This document shows, piece by piece, positions 16,899 through 25,289 of a stretch of 64,000 bases of DNA; the first letter of the stretch is position 1, and each line of letters opens with the position of its first letter. The notes beneath the pieces were generated by a model. That model saw nothing but the letters and a program-made list of their open reading frames with translations. It did not search any database and was not told where the DNA came from. Position numbers and translations under genes: made by a program. Source of the stretch: Chitinophaga rupis (GTDB lineage: Bacteria; Bacteroidota; Bacteroidia; Chitinophagales; Chitinophagaceae); contig NZ_FOBB01000002.1 in assembly GCF_900109685.1 (NCBI RefSeq), forward strand, positions 1,048,085 through 1,112,084, in the 5' to 3' direction.

Positions 16899-17281
16899 TT
16901 TGAGCTGCTCACTTCCACCAAAATGCCGCCCGGCGCATAACAATAAAAGGTAATGGAGCTAAACCCGCCCCGTTTTAATTCCTCCACTTCATTAGCGGTA
17001 AAACCGGCTGCAGTAATGGCTGCATGTTTTTCGCGCACAAGCTCCGGTGTATCTACGAAAAAGCCGATGTGAAAGTTTTTAGGATAACCGCTTTCGGTAC
17101 CGGTAATATGAGCCTCCTTAGCTTGCATCAGGTTCAGGATAAAGCCGTCTTCACCTTCCAGCACGGCAAATTTATCGCCGCCGCCCTGCATGGGTAATGC
17201 CGTAAAATCAAAGTGGGTGGTAAAGAACGCCTTTACCGCAGGTACATCTGCCACCGGCAGGTTGGCATGATTGAGTTTCAT
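16895..17281 (-). CDS. VOC (glyoxalase/bleomycin-resistance) superfamily protein
   Basis: 128 residues from ATG 17281 (MKLNHANLPVADVPAVKAFF), the normal length for a single VOC domain of paired beta-alpha-beta-beta-beta units. Starts further upstream (to 17437) are rejected since they read through a word array. Candidate metal or substrate positions are H5 in the first unit and H/E residues in the second (FHIGFFVDT, ILVEVSS). Members are small metalloenzymes or drug-binding proteins; substrate unknown. It lies downstream of, and is probably transcribed with, the TetR gene, so it may be part of that regulator's response. Confidence 0.85.
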   Translation of the reverse strand: MKLNHANLPVADVPAVKAFFTTHFDFTALPMQGGGDKFAVLEGEDGFILNLMQAKEAHITGTESGYPKNFHIGFFVDTPELVREKHAAITAAGFTANEVEELKRGGFSSITFYCYAPGGILVEVSSSN

Positions 17282-17307
17282 CAGTAGTATTTTAGAATGA
17301 TTGTATA

Positions 17308-17458
17308 AAAAGCTAAACGCTAAATGCTGAACGCTTAATGCGCTGTGCATTGTTCCGGTACGCCAACATAAGGCCCTAAACAAAAAGGCTTTAGCGTTAA
17401 GCGTTCGGCGTTCGGCGTTCAGCATATTTGCTAACATAAGGCCCTAAACAAAAGGCTT
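17308..17458. repeat. Inverted AACGCTAA/TTAGCGTT word array with a 26-base direct repeat
   Basis: The left arm 17308-17340 (AAACGCTAAATGCTGAACGCTTAATGCG words) faces the right arm 17389-17424 (TTAGCGTTAAGCGTTCGGCGTTC words). A direct repeat, AACATAAGGCCCTAAACAAAA(A)GGCTT, occurs at about 17365-17391 in the loop and again at 17433-17458 after the right arm. It fills the TetR-VOC gap. Confidence 0.7.
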
Positions 17459-17470
17459 CTGCTTTCCCCT

Positions 17471-18058
17471 TTATGCTTTCAACGCCTTGATGACCAGCCC
17501 AAACGCCTGTTTCATTTTCTGCTCGCTCAGGGAAAATGGTTTACCGCTCATGCTGCTCTGGTCCAGGTGAAATTTAATAAGTATGTAAAACGGGCCGTAG
17601 GCCAGGGCCCATAATATTTCCGGCGGCAGATCCACGATCTCTTTACGTTGAATGGCATTTTTAGTGAACTGCTGCATGGCCACCCGGAAAGGGCTTTCCT
17701 TAATATCCTGGTGTTTGATCAGCGGCGAGTTGCGGAACTGTTCAGAGAAATGGTAGTGCAGCGGGTACTTTTGTACATACTTATACCGGTTCTTCCACTG
17801 CTGCCACAAACCCTCTTCAAAAGACATGGCAGGGTCAAAGTTCTTCAGCACCTCTTTTGCAAAGATCTCATCCACCGCAATATATACCTGGTTCAGAAGG
17901 TCCTCCCGGCTTTTGAAATAAATGTAAATGGTGGATGCCGATAAATTGGCGGCCTTTGCCAGCTTTTGCATGCTCAACCCGTCAAAGCCCTCCTGCACAA
18001 TCAGTGCAATGGCCTGCTCCCGGATCAGCGTCTCTTTATTTTCATCTCTTAAGCGCAT
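17471..18058 (-). CDS. TetR/AcrR-family transcriptional regulator
   Basis: 195 residues. The N-terminal helix-turn-helix spans about residues 10-56 (EQAIALIVQEGFDGLSMQKLA, then ANLSASTIYIYFKSREDLLN), with the hallmark TIYIYFKSREDL. The C-terminal ligand-binding half is all-helical and diverse. Its product represses genes until a small ligand binds. A perfect operator-like inverted repeat lies 17-30 bases upstream of its start, so autoregulation is likely. The VOC gene is downstream on the same strand; the GH3 gene is divergent and shares the upstream region, so either could be a target. Confidence 0.92.
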   Translation of the reverse strand: MRLRDENKETLIREQAIALIVQEGFDGLSMQKLAKAANLSASTIYIYFKSREDLLNQVYIAVDEIFAKEVLKNFDPAMSFEEGLWQQWKNRYKYVQKYPLHYHFSEQFRNSPLIKHQDIKESPFRVAMQQFTKNAIQRKEIVDLPPEILWALAYGPFYILIKFHLDQSSMSGKPFSLSEQKMKQAFGLVIKALKA

Positions 18059-18074
18059 ATCGGGAACAAAGATA

Positions 18075-18088
18075 AACGAATGTTCGTT
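18075..18088. promoter_or_regulatory. Probable TetR operator AACGAA-TG-TTCGTT
   Basis: Perfect 6-base inverted repeat with a 2-base centre, 17 bases upstream of the tetR start, in the TetR/GH3 divergent region. TetR-family operators in Bacteroidota often contain this GAACGAACATTCGTTC-like core, so the neighbouring regulator is the natural binder. Confidence 0.65.
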
Positions 18089-18223
18089 CTTTTAAAAATT
18101 ATTTTTCTCTATTAAAATGCTATCAGCCTGGGTTAATTACTGCACAACAATATTTTTTTACCGGAAAATGCCGTTTCTTTAAGCCCCATTTGTGAACATT
18201 GAACCTTAGCTAATCTTAATCTG

Positions 18224-20374
18224 ATGTTGAAAAAAATTTACCAGCTGGCAACTGTACTTGCATTAATGGCAGGCAGCCTGTATGCACAGCAGCCTGTATT
18301 CCGGAATGCCCAGGCGCCGGTGGATGCACGCGTAAAAGACCTGTTACAAACCCTTACCCTGGATGAGAAGATCTCCCTGTTAGGGTTTAACAGTCCTGCC
18401 ATTGACCGCCTGCAAATTCCCTCTTACAACTGGTGGAACGAGGCGCTGCACGGCATTGCCAGGGCAGGAGAGGCCACGGTATACCCGCAGGCCATTGGTA
18501 TGTCGGCCACCTTTAACCAGGCCCTCGTGCAGGAAGTTGCCAACACCATTTCTACTGAAGCCCGCGCCAAATACAACCTGTCGGTAGCCATGAACCGCCG
18601 CCTGTGGTACATGGGCCTCGATTTCTGGACGCCTAACATTAACCTGTTCCGCGATCCGCGCTGGGGCCGCGGCCAGGAAACCTATGGTGAAGATCCCTTC
18701 CTCACCGCCAGCATAGGCACTTCATTTATCACCGGTCTGCAGGGTACAGATCCCATGCACCTGAAAACCGCTGCCTGCGCCAAACACTTTGCCGTGCACA
18801 GCGGACCGGAAGCAGACCGCCATACATTTAATGTGCAGATAGATGAAAAAGACCTGCGCGAAACTTATTTATATGCCTTTAAACACCTGGTAGATGCACA
18901 TGTGGCCTCTATTATGTGCGCTTATAACCGCGTGAACGGGGAGCCTTGCTGTACCGGTAAAACGCTGCTGCAAACCATTCTGCGCGATGAATGGGGCTTC
19001 AATGGGCAAACCGTAACAGACTGCGGCGCGCTGGATGATATTTACACACGCCATAAGGCCATTCCCACCCGCCTGGAAACAGCTGCAGCAGCCGTAAAAG
19101 CTAAAGTTGGCATGGAGTGTGGCACCATTTTGCAGAAAGATGTAAAGGAAGCTGTGGAAAAGAAATTGCTTACTGTGGCAGATGTGGACAGCGCTTTAAG
19201 CCAGAACCTGCGCACACAAATGAAGCTGGGTATGTTTGATGAAAATGGCCTGGCTCCGTATAACCGTTATGGTGCAGACAGTGTGCACAATGCCTACCAC
19301 GTAGCACTGGCGCGTAAAACCGCAGAACAAGGAATGGTATTGCTGAAGAACAATGGTGTGCTGCCCCTGCAGAAAGAAAAATACAGCTCTATTATGGTGC
19401 TGGGTTCCAATGCAGCCGCAGCAGATGCGCTGGTAGCCAACTACCACGGCATTAACGGCAACCTGGTAACCTTTGCAGAAGGTATTGCAGCTGCAGCTGG
19501 TCCAGCTACCGCAGTACAATATGATCTGGGTTGTGATTATAAGGATACCGTTCATTTTGGCGGCATATGGGCGGCAGAGAACAGTGATGTAAGCATTGCC
19601 GTAATAGGCTTAACACCCGTGCTGGAAGGCGAGGAGGGTGATGCATTCCTTTCTGCTTCCGGCGGTGATAAAGCTACACTTAGCCTACCCGCATCCCAGC
19701 TGGCTTTTATGAAAAAGCTGCGCGCTGCGCACAAGAAACCCATTATTGCCGTAGTAACAGCCGGCAGCGCGGTTGATATTGCAGCCATTGAGCCTTATGC
19801 CGATGCTATTATCCTGGCCTGGTACCCCGGTGAGCAGGGCGGTGCTGCGCTGGCGGATCTTGTGTTTGGCAACGTATCACCCTCCGGTCACTTACCGGTA
19901 ACGTTCTACCGCTCTCTGAACGACCTGCCGGATTATAAGGACTACAGCCTCAAAGGCCGTACTTATCGCTATTTCAACGGGGAAGTGCAGTATCCTTTCG
20001 GATTTGGATTAAGCTATACTACTTTCAGCTATGCATGGGCACAGGCGCCTAAGAACGTATATGCATTAAAAGATACCATCCGTTTTACCGTGAACGTGCA
20101 GAATACCGGTAACTATGATGCAGATGATGTGCTGCAGGCTTACATACAGTACCCGCAAATGGAGCGTATGCCGCTGAAAGAGCTGAAAGGCTTTAAACGC
20201 GTGACTGTAAACAAGGGCGGGCAGCAAACCGTGGAATTAAGCATTCCAGTAAGTGAGCTGCAGAAGTGGGACCTGCCCACCCGTAAATGGAAATTATACA
20301 AAGGGCAATATACCGTAGCCATTGGTAAGAACGCCAATGAAATGGTGCTGCAGCAAAAATTTGCAGTAAAATAA
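18224..20374 (+). CDS. Glycoside hydrolase family 3 enzyme (beta-glucosidase / beta-xylosidase)
   Basis: 716 residues. Signal peptide 1-21 (SLYAQ), so periplasmic or surface. The N-terminal GH3 (alpha/beta)8 barrel begins with a TLDEKISLL motif and contains WWNEALHG, typical of the xylosidase-like branch. It also has KHFAVHSGPEADRH and the nucleophile Asp in TVTDCGALDD (D266). The second alpha/beta sandwich domain follows (GMVLLKNNGVLPL), then a fibronectin-like C-terminal domain (PFGFGLSYTTF onwards). Length and domain order match family members that release beta-linked glucose or xylose from chain ends. It may cooperate with the Sus systems, but no direct operon link exists. Two hairpins follow the stop. 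Confidence 0.93.
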   Translation: MLKKIYQLATVLALMAGSLYAQQPVFRNAQAPVDARVKDLLQTLTLDEKISLLGFNSPAIDRLQIPSYNWWNEALHGIARAGEATVYPQAIGMSATFNQALVQEVANTISTEARAKYNLSVAMNRRLWYMGLDFWTPNINLFRDPRWGRGQETYGEDPFLTASIGTSFITGLQGTDPMHLKTAACAKHFAVHSGPEADRHTFNVQIDEKDLRETYLYAFKHLVDAHVASIMCAYNRVNGEPCCTGKTLLQTILRDEWGFNGQTVTDCGALDDIYTRHKAIPTRLETAAAAVKAKVGMECGTILQKDVKEAVEKKLLTVADVDSALSQNLRTQMKLGMFDENGLAPYNRYGADSVHNAYHVALARKTAEQGMVLLKNNGVLPLQKEKYSSIMVLGSNAAAADALVANYHGINGNLVTFAEGIAAAAGPATAVQYDLGCDYKDTVHFGGIWAAENSDVSIAVIGLTPVLEGEEGDAFLSASGGDKATLSLPASQLAFMKKLRAAHKKPIIAVVTAGSAVDIAAIEPYADAIILAWYPGEQGGAALADLVFGNVSPSGHLPVTFYRSLNDLPDYKDYSLKGRTYRYFNGEVQYPFGFGLSYTTFSYAWAQAPKNVYALKDTIRFTVNVQNTGNYDADDVLQAYIQYPQMERMPLKELKGFKRVTVNKGGQQTVELSIPVSELQKWDLPTRKWKLYKGQYTVAIGKNANEMVLQQKFAVK

Positions 20375-20377
20375 ACT

Positions 20378-20463
20378 AAAAGCAAAAAACACCTCAATAG
20401 CTTTTTGCTTTCCGCTTTCCGCTTTCCGCTAAATGCAGCCATGCCGGTACCGGCTGGCTGCAT
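20378..20463 (+). terminator. Two stacked hairpins after GH3, with a GCTTTCC tandem
   Basis: Stem 1: AAAGCAAAAA (20378-20387) with TTTTTGCTTT (20402-20411). It is followed by three perfect tandem GCTTTCC units (20407-20427). Stem 2: ATGCAGCC-AT-GCCGGT (20433-20448) with ACCGGC-T-GGCTGCAT (20449-20463), containing a perfect 12-base GCCGGTACCGGC palindrome. It probably terminates the GH3 transcript. Confidence 0.65.
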
Positions 20464-20544
20464 TTAACTTTTGTGCACAGCAATAATCCCCCGCCCGGCA
20501 CGTTAAAATGGTAGAGTCATATTAATGTATTAAACAACCTGCTT

Positions 20545-20931
20545 ATGCGTTTCCCCCTGAAAATATTTACCGTGCTATGTGCTGTAATACTGCTGTACAG
20601 CTGTTCCAGGGGCGTATTTCAGTCAAAGAGCAACCAGGCATACCAGGCGCCTGCGATGGGAGCAGAATCCCGCTTTGATGAAGGACTGCGCCGGGAAAAA
20701 CATCCGCAGCAGCTGTTCAATAAAAAAGAGCGCAAGGATATGGAGAAGATGGGCTGGATCGGCGCTGATAACCGCTCTGCACCCAATACCCGCATAACAC
20801 CCGGCCGTGCAGACAGCCTGCTGACGGGTAAAACAGACAGCACCCATACTGCCATGGATAGCACTGCCGCCCCAAAAGATACTGTCGTTCGTGCCCCCGC
20901 AGATACAGCGCATCACCCCACCAGCTATTAA
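20545..20931 (+). CDS. Small unknown lipoprotein
   Basis: 128 residues. Lipobox LLYSCSRG with Cys at about residue 20. The mature part is hydrophilic, with Glu/Lys/Arg in the middle (FNKKERKDMEKMGW) and a Thr/Ala/Asp/Pro-rich, probably disordered tail (DTVVRAPADTAHH). No enzyme motif. It is followed 50 bases later by the BrkB-like gene, perhaps in one unit. Small Bacteroidota lipoproteins with such tails are common and mostly uncharacterised. Confidence 0.6.
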   Translation: MRFPLKIFTVLCAVILLYSCSRGVFQSKSNQAYQAPAMGAESRFDEGLRREKHPQQLFNKKERKDMEKMGWIGADNRSAPNTRITPGRADSLLTGKTDSTHTAMDSTAAPKDTVVRAPADTAHHPTSY

Positions 20932-20981
20932 TACTACAGGCTGGCACTTTAATTGACCTCATAAAGTGCTCAACTTTGTTT

Positions 20982-21983
20982 ATGAGGAAATTTTCAATAA
21001 AGGATTTCTGGAAAGTGCTCCGGCACACCGGTCAAAGTTTTGGAAAAGACCAGGTGCTCAGGCTCAGTGCATCGCTGGCCTTTTACACGGTTTTTTCATT
21101 AGGCCCCATGATGATTGTGATCATTTTCCTGGCCGACCTGTTCTGGGGGCGCGAGGCCGTGGAAGGCAGGATCTACACACAGGTCAGCAGCCTGATAGGC
21201 AGTAAGGCCGCCCTGCAGATCCAGGAGGTAATGAAGAATGCAACGCTGGACAGCGCCAATGTTTTTACCGCCGCAGTAGGCCTTATTGCCCTGCTCATAG
21301 GCGCTACCACCATTTTTACGGAGATCCAGGATGCTATTAACAGCATGTGGCGCTTAAAGGTAAAATACCGCAAGGGATTGGTGCAGCTGCTGTTAAGCCG
21401 CCTGCTGTCGTTCTCCCTGGTGGTAGGGCTGGGCTTTTTATTGCTTGTGTCGTTGGTGATCAACGCCCTGGTAGAAGGTTTTATGGATCAGCTGCGGGAA
21501 CATTTTCCACATACCGCCATCATGCTGTTCTACATTACTAACCTGGCCCTTACTTTCCTGATCATATGGTTCCTGTTTGGCATCGTTTACAAGGTATTGC
21601 CGGATGCATTGATCCGCTGGAAAGATGTGGCCGTTGGAGCCTTTTTTACCACGCTGCTATTTATGCTGGGAAAGTTCTTCATTACCTTTTACATAGGCCG
21701 CACCAATTTAGGCAGCGCTTATGGCGCCGCCGGATCCCTGGTGGTGCTGTTATTATGGATCTATTATTCGGCCATTATCCTGTACACCGGTGCGGAGTTC
21801 ACCAAATTCTACGCCTTGCAGTTTGGCGCAGAGATACGGCCCAGCAGCTATGCCGTTATGTACCAGGTAACGGAGGTAGAAAGCCATCGCCACAATGTGC
21901 AGGAAAATGAAAAAGAAGAGGAGCGCAAAAGAGCAGCGCAGCACAAAAAAGACCAGCAGGGAAAGGCCCCGGGCAGTGTATAA
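20982..21983 (+). CDS. YihY/BrkB-family inner-membrane protein
   Basis: 333 residues from ATG 20982 (MRKFSIKDFW); a TTG two codons upstream is the alternative. Family hallmarks: an early amphipathic segment, DQVLRLSASLAFYTVFSLGPM at the first membrane helix, and five to six helices in total (for example VGLIALLIGATTIF, LLSFSLVVGLGFLLLVSLVI). The conserved GSAYGAAGSLVVLLLWIYYSAIILYTGAEFTK end region is present. The tail after about residue 295 is charged (Glu/Lys/Arg/Gln), cytoplasmic and likely disordered. The family was once called ribonuclease BN by mistake; its role is unsettled, perhaps transport. Confidence 0.9.
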   Translation: MRKFSIKDFWKVLRHTGQSFGKDQVLRLSASLAFYTVFSLGPMMIVIIFLADLFWGREAVEGRIYTQVSSLIGSKAALQIQEVMKNATLDSANVFTAAVGLIALLIGATTIFTEIQDAINSMWRLKVKYRKGLVQLLLSRLLSFSLVVGLGFLLLVSLVINALVEGFMDQLREHFPHTAIMLFYITNLALTFLIIWFLFGIVYKVLPDALIRWKDVAVGAFFTTLLFMLGKFFITFYIGRTNLGSAYGAAGSLVVLLLWIYYSAIILYTGAEFTKFYALQFGAEIRPSSYAVMYQVTEVESHRHNVQENEKEEERKRAAQHKKDQQGKAPGSV

Positions 21984-22089
21984 TTTTTTTCTGCTTGTTT
22001 AATAACAGGATTCGCCGTATTATTATCCATACTATAGGGAACCACCAACCAAGATCCGGATCGCATCATCTGCCTATAAAATAATCATC

Positions 22090-24306
22090 ATGAAGTTAAC
22101 TATTACGCTTAGCGCAGCCGCTTTGGCATGGGGCATTTGCACGCCCGTTATGGCTCAGCAAAAAGCAGCTGCAAAGGAAACCAACACACAGCTGGAAACC
22201 CGTTTTGATCAGCAGCTTAGCAGCGCCCATGTAGGCGCCACCATTAAGGAATTGTCTGCAAAGCCCCACCACCTGGGCTCTGCAGAAGGTAAAAAAGTAG
22301 CGGAAGCCATCGCAGGGAAGTTTAAGAGTTATGGGTGGGATGCCCGCATTAACACCTATAAGGTGCTGTTTCCCACACCTAAAACACGGGTGCTGGAGCT
22401 CACCGCTCCTGTAAAGTTCACGGCTACACTAAAAGAGCCCGCCCTGAAAGAAGATGCTACCTCCGGCCAGGAAGGACAGCTGCCTACCTATAATGCCTGG
22501 GGCGCAGATGGGAATGTAACGGCGCCGCTGGTATATGTGAACTATGGTTTACCTGAGGATTATGAAACGCTGGAACGTTTAGGCATAGACGTGAAAGGCA
22601 AGATAGTAATAGCGCGTTATGGCCGGTCCTGGCGCGGTATTAAACCCAAGGTAGCCTCAGAGCATGGCGCTATTGGCTGTATCATTTATTCCGATCCTAA
22701 AGAAGATGGGTATTATGAAGGCGATGTATATCCCAAAGGCGCCTTTAAAAGTGAATATGGGGTGCAGCGCGGCTCTGTAATGGATATGGTTATTTATCCC
22801 GGCGATCCGTTAACGCCCGGTGTAGGCGCTACGGAAAATGCCCAGCGCCTGGAGCGTTCACAGGCCGCTACCATCCTGAAGATACCGGTGCAGCCCATCA
22901 GCTATCATGATGCGCAGCCTTTGCTGGCAGCCCTGGAAGGACCGGTAGTACCAGCCGAATGGCGGGGCGCATTGCCCATTACCTACCATACCGGGCCGGG
23001 TAAAGCAACGGTACATTTGGAAGTAGCCTATAACTGGGATCTGGTGCCTGCATACGATGTAGTAGCCACCATAAAAGGCAGCCAGTACCCCGATGAATGG
23101 GTGATACGTGGTAACCACCACGACGCCTGGGTAAATGGCGCCGGCGATCCCATTAGCGGGCTGGCCGCAATGCTGGAAGAAGCTAAGGCCATTGGCGCGC
23201 TGGTTAAAAGCGGTTACCAGCCTAAACGCACCCTGGTATACTGCGCATGGGATGGCGAAGAACCAGGCCTCATCGGGTCTACAGAATGGGTAGAAGATCA
23301 TGACAAAGAGCTGCAGCAAAAAGCCGTAGCCTATATTAATACAGATGGTAATGAACGCGGTTTCCTGGGCATGGGTGGCTCACACGCCCTTACCAAATTA
23401 ATGGACGGCATAGCCAAAGACGTAACCGATCCGCAGACCAAGGTAAGCGTATATGAAAGGGCCAAAGCAGCGGCTGTGGTGAATGCAGCGCCAGCGGGCC
23501 GCAAAGCAGCATTGGAAAAGAAAAACATTACCCTGTTTGCGCTGGGCTCCGGCTCCGATTACTCGCCCTTTTTCCAGCACCTGGGCGTGCCTTCTTTAAA
23601 CCTGGGTTTTGGCGGTGAAGGGGATGGGGGAGAGTATCATTCCATTTATGACTCCTATGACCAGTACTCCCGCTTTAAAGATCCGGATTTCAGCTATGGT
23701 GTAGCGCTGGCGCAGGTTGCCGGGCGTGCAGCATTACGTTTAGCCGATGCCAATGTGCTGCCTTTTGATTTCACCGATCTGTATAAAACTATCAGCGGTT
23801 ATGTAAAGGAGCTCACCGATCAGGCCGACCAGCTGCGGGAAAGCACCGTATTGGAGAACCGTTTGATAAAAGAGCATAGCTATCAGCTGGCTGCTGATCC
23901 TAAAAAGTCTTTTACTGCGCCCAAAGCAAAAGCAGAAGTGCCTTACCTGGATTTTTCTGCCCTGCAGAATGCCCTTGTAAAGCTGGACCATTCCAGCAGC
24001 ACACTGGCCGATTCCATGGCTGCAACTACAGTAACCGCTGCAGCACGCCAACGCTTAAACGAAGCGCTGTATCAGGCTGAACAGAGCTTGCTGGTAAGCC
24101 AGGGATTACCCAAACGGCCCTGGTTTAAGCACAGCATTTATGCACCTGGCTTTTATACCGGTTACGGCGTAAAAACCCTGCCCGGTATCCGCGAAGCCAT
24201 CGAGCAGCGTAACTGGAAAGAGGCGCAGGAGCAGATAGCAGTAGTAGCAGGAGCTGTAACTACGTTCAGCGCAAAGCTGGATGAGATCACGGGGCTAATA
24301 AAGTAA
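22090..24306 (+). CDS. M28-family zinc carboxypeptidase, glutamate carboxypeptidase II-like
   Basis: 738 residues. Signal peptide to about residue 22 (VMAQQ). Order of domains: N-terminal M28 part, protease-associated (PA) domain about 130-300, M28 catalytic core about 315-560, and a transferrin-receptor-like helical dimer domain at the C-terminus. Zinc and catalytic residues can be placed: H343/H344 and D345 in NHHDAW, E390 and E391 in DGEEPG, D419 in NTDGNERG, and H517 in EYHSIYDSYD. It removes C-terminal acidic residues from peptides in the periplasm. The arginase-like gene begins two bases after its stop, so the pair is an operon and may process peptide-derived nitrogen compounds. Confidence 0.93.
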   Translation: MKLTITLSAAALAWGICTPVMAQQKAAAKETNTQLETRFDQQLSSAHVGATIKELSAKPHHLGSAEGKKVAEAIAGKFKSYGWDARINTYKVLFPTPKTRVLELTAPVKFTATLKEPALKEDATSGQEGQLPTYNAWGADGNVTAPLVYVNYGLPEDYETLERLGIDVKGKIVIARYGRSWRGIKPKVASEHGAIGCIIYSDPKEDGYYEGDVYPKGAFKSEYGVQRGSVMDMVIYPGDPLTPGVGATENAQRLERSQAATILKIPVQPISYHDAQPLLAALEGPVVPAEWRGALPITYHTGPGKATVHLEVAYNWDLVPAYDVVATIKGSQYPDEWVIRGNHHDAWVNGAGDPISGLAAMLEEAKAIGALVKSGYQPKRTLVYCAWDGEEPGLIGSTEWVEDHDKELQQKAVAYINTDGNERGFLGMGGSHALTKLMDGIAKDVTDPQTKVSVYERAKAAAVVNAAPAGRKAALEKKNITLFALGSGSDYSPFFQHLGVPSLNLGFGGEGDGGEYHSIYDSYDQYSRFKDPDFSYGVALAQVAGRAALRLADANVLPFDFTDLYKTISGYVKELTDQADQLRESTVLENRLIKEHSYQLAADPKKSFTAPKAKAEVPYLDFSALQNALVKLDHSSSTLADSMAATTVTAAARQRLNEALYQAEQSLLVSQGLPKRPWFKHSIYAPGFYTGYGVKTLPGIREAIEQRNWKEAQEQIAVVAGAVTTFSAKLDEITGLIK

Positions 24307-24307
24307 T

Positions 24308-25213
24308 ATGCAAATGCAGGCACACCACTATAACATCCGGCTTATATCTGCACCCTCTATCCTGGGTCTGAAACCTACCGGAACAGAGCTGCTGGCGCAA
24401 ACCCTGCTTAACGGTGGTTTAGCTGAAAAGCTGCAGGTACAGCAGGCTGTTATACAAGTGCCTGTGTTGAATGCATCCTACAGTACGCAGCGGCATCCTG
24501 TAACCAATTGTATTAACACACCAGCCTTACTGGATTTTTCAGCTCTATTGGGCAAAACCATTCAGCAGGTTATTAGCCAGCACTGCTTTGCACTTACGCT
24601 GGGTGGTGATTGCAGCATTTTGTTAGGCATTATGCCTGCCCTGAAAGCAAGGGGTACTTACAGCCTTGTTTTCATGGATGCGCATGCGGATTTTTATGAG
24701 CCGGAAAAATCCCTTACCGGGGAAACCGCAGATATGGATCTTGCGCTTATAACCGGCCGCGGACCTGAAATGCTGACGAACATACACCAGCTGCGCCCTT
24801 ATGTGAAAGATGAACATGTATTGCACATTGGCCAGCGCGACTGGGAAGAAACACAGCACTATGGATCACAGGATATACAGCAAACCGGCATACGGTGCTT
24901 TGATCTTGCACACATCCGGCAGCAGGGCATGGATAGGGTGGTAACAAGCGTTTTGCAGGAGCTTAACAACATGCATACAGATGGTTGCTGGATCCATTTT
25001 GATACCGATGTGCTTTCAGATGAGATCAATCCTGCTGTAGATTACCGCATCCGGGGTGGATTGTCGTTTAATGAGGCCGGGCAGCTTATACAGGGAGTAT
25101 TATCCACCGGAAAAGCCGCAGGTATCAGCGTAACCATTTTTAACCCGTTATTGGATAAGGACGGCACTATTGCACAGCAAATTATAACCATGCTGGCAGA
25201 GGCTTTCAGCTAA
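24308..25213 (+). CDS. Arginase/agmatinase-superfamily protein (ureohydrolase-like)
   Basis: 301 residues, cytoplasmic; ATG at 24308 with a second at 24314. Ureohydrolase manganese sites are visible: D124, H126 and D128 in DAHADF, and D232 and D234 in HFDTDVLSD. The first family motif is GGDCS (99-103) instead of GGDHS, so the histidine ligand of one metal is a cysteine (C102). This is compatible with a one-metal site or a different substrate, as in formimidoylglutamase-like or other family branches. Translationally close to the M28 peptidase (1-base gap). A large inverted repeat after its stop (25217-25271) would end the operon. Confidence 0.85.
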   Translation: MQMQAHHYNIRLISAPSILGLKPTGTELLAQTLLNGGLAEKLQVQQAVIQVPVLNASYSTQRHPVTNCINTPALLDFSALLGKTIQQVISQHCFALTLGGDCSILLGIMPALKARGTYSLVFMDAHADFYEPEKSLTGETADMDLALITGRGPEMLTNIHQLRPYVKDEHVLHIGQRDWEETQHYGSQDIQQTGIRCFDLAHIRQQGMDRVVTSVLQELNNMHTDGCWIHFDTDVLSDEINPAVDYRIRGGLSFNEAGQLIQGVLSTGKAAGISVTIFNPLLDKDGTIAQQIITMLAEAFS

Positions 25214-25216
25214 CTA

Positions 25217-25271
25217 ATACGAATGGATGGATACGATTGCTTATGTTTGCTTTCGTTCCATCCATTTGTAT
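25217..25271 (+). terminator. Long hairpin after the M28-arginase operon
   Basis: ATACGAATGGATGGA (25217-25231) pairs with TCCATCCATTTGTAT (25257-25271), 15 bases with one G:T mismatch, and a 25-base loop. It lies just after the operon stop and ahead of the next start (25290), so it may serve as a terminator or leader structure for the next gene. Confidence 0.55.
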
Positions 25272-25289
25272 TTACATAATCATGCACAG

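Noticed and set aside
17282..17437. Extended N-terminus of the VOC protein
   Set aside because: Codons are read through an array and a direct repeat; VOC domain starts at ATG 17281.
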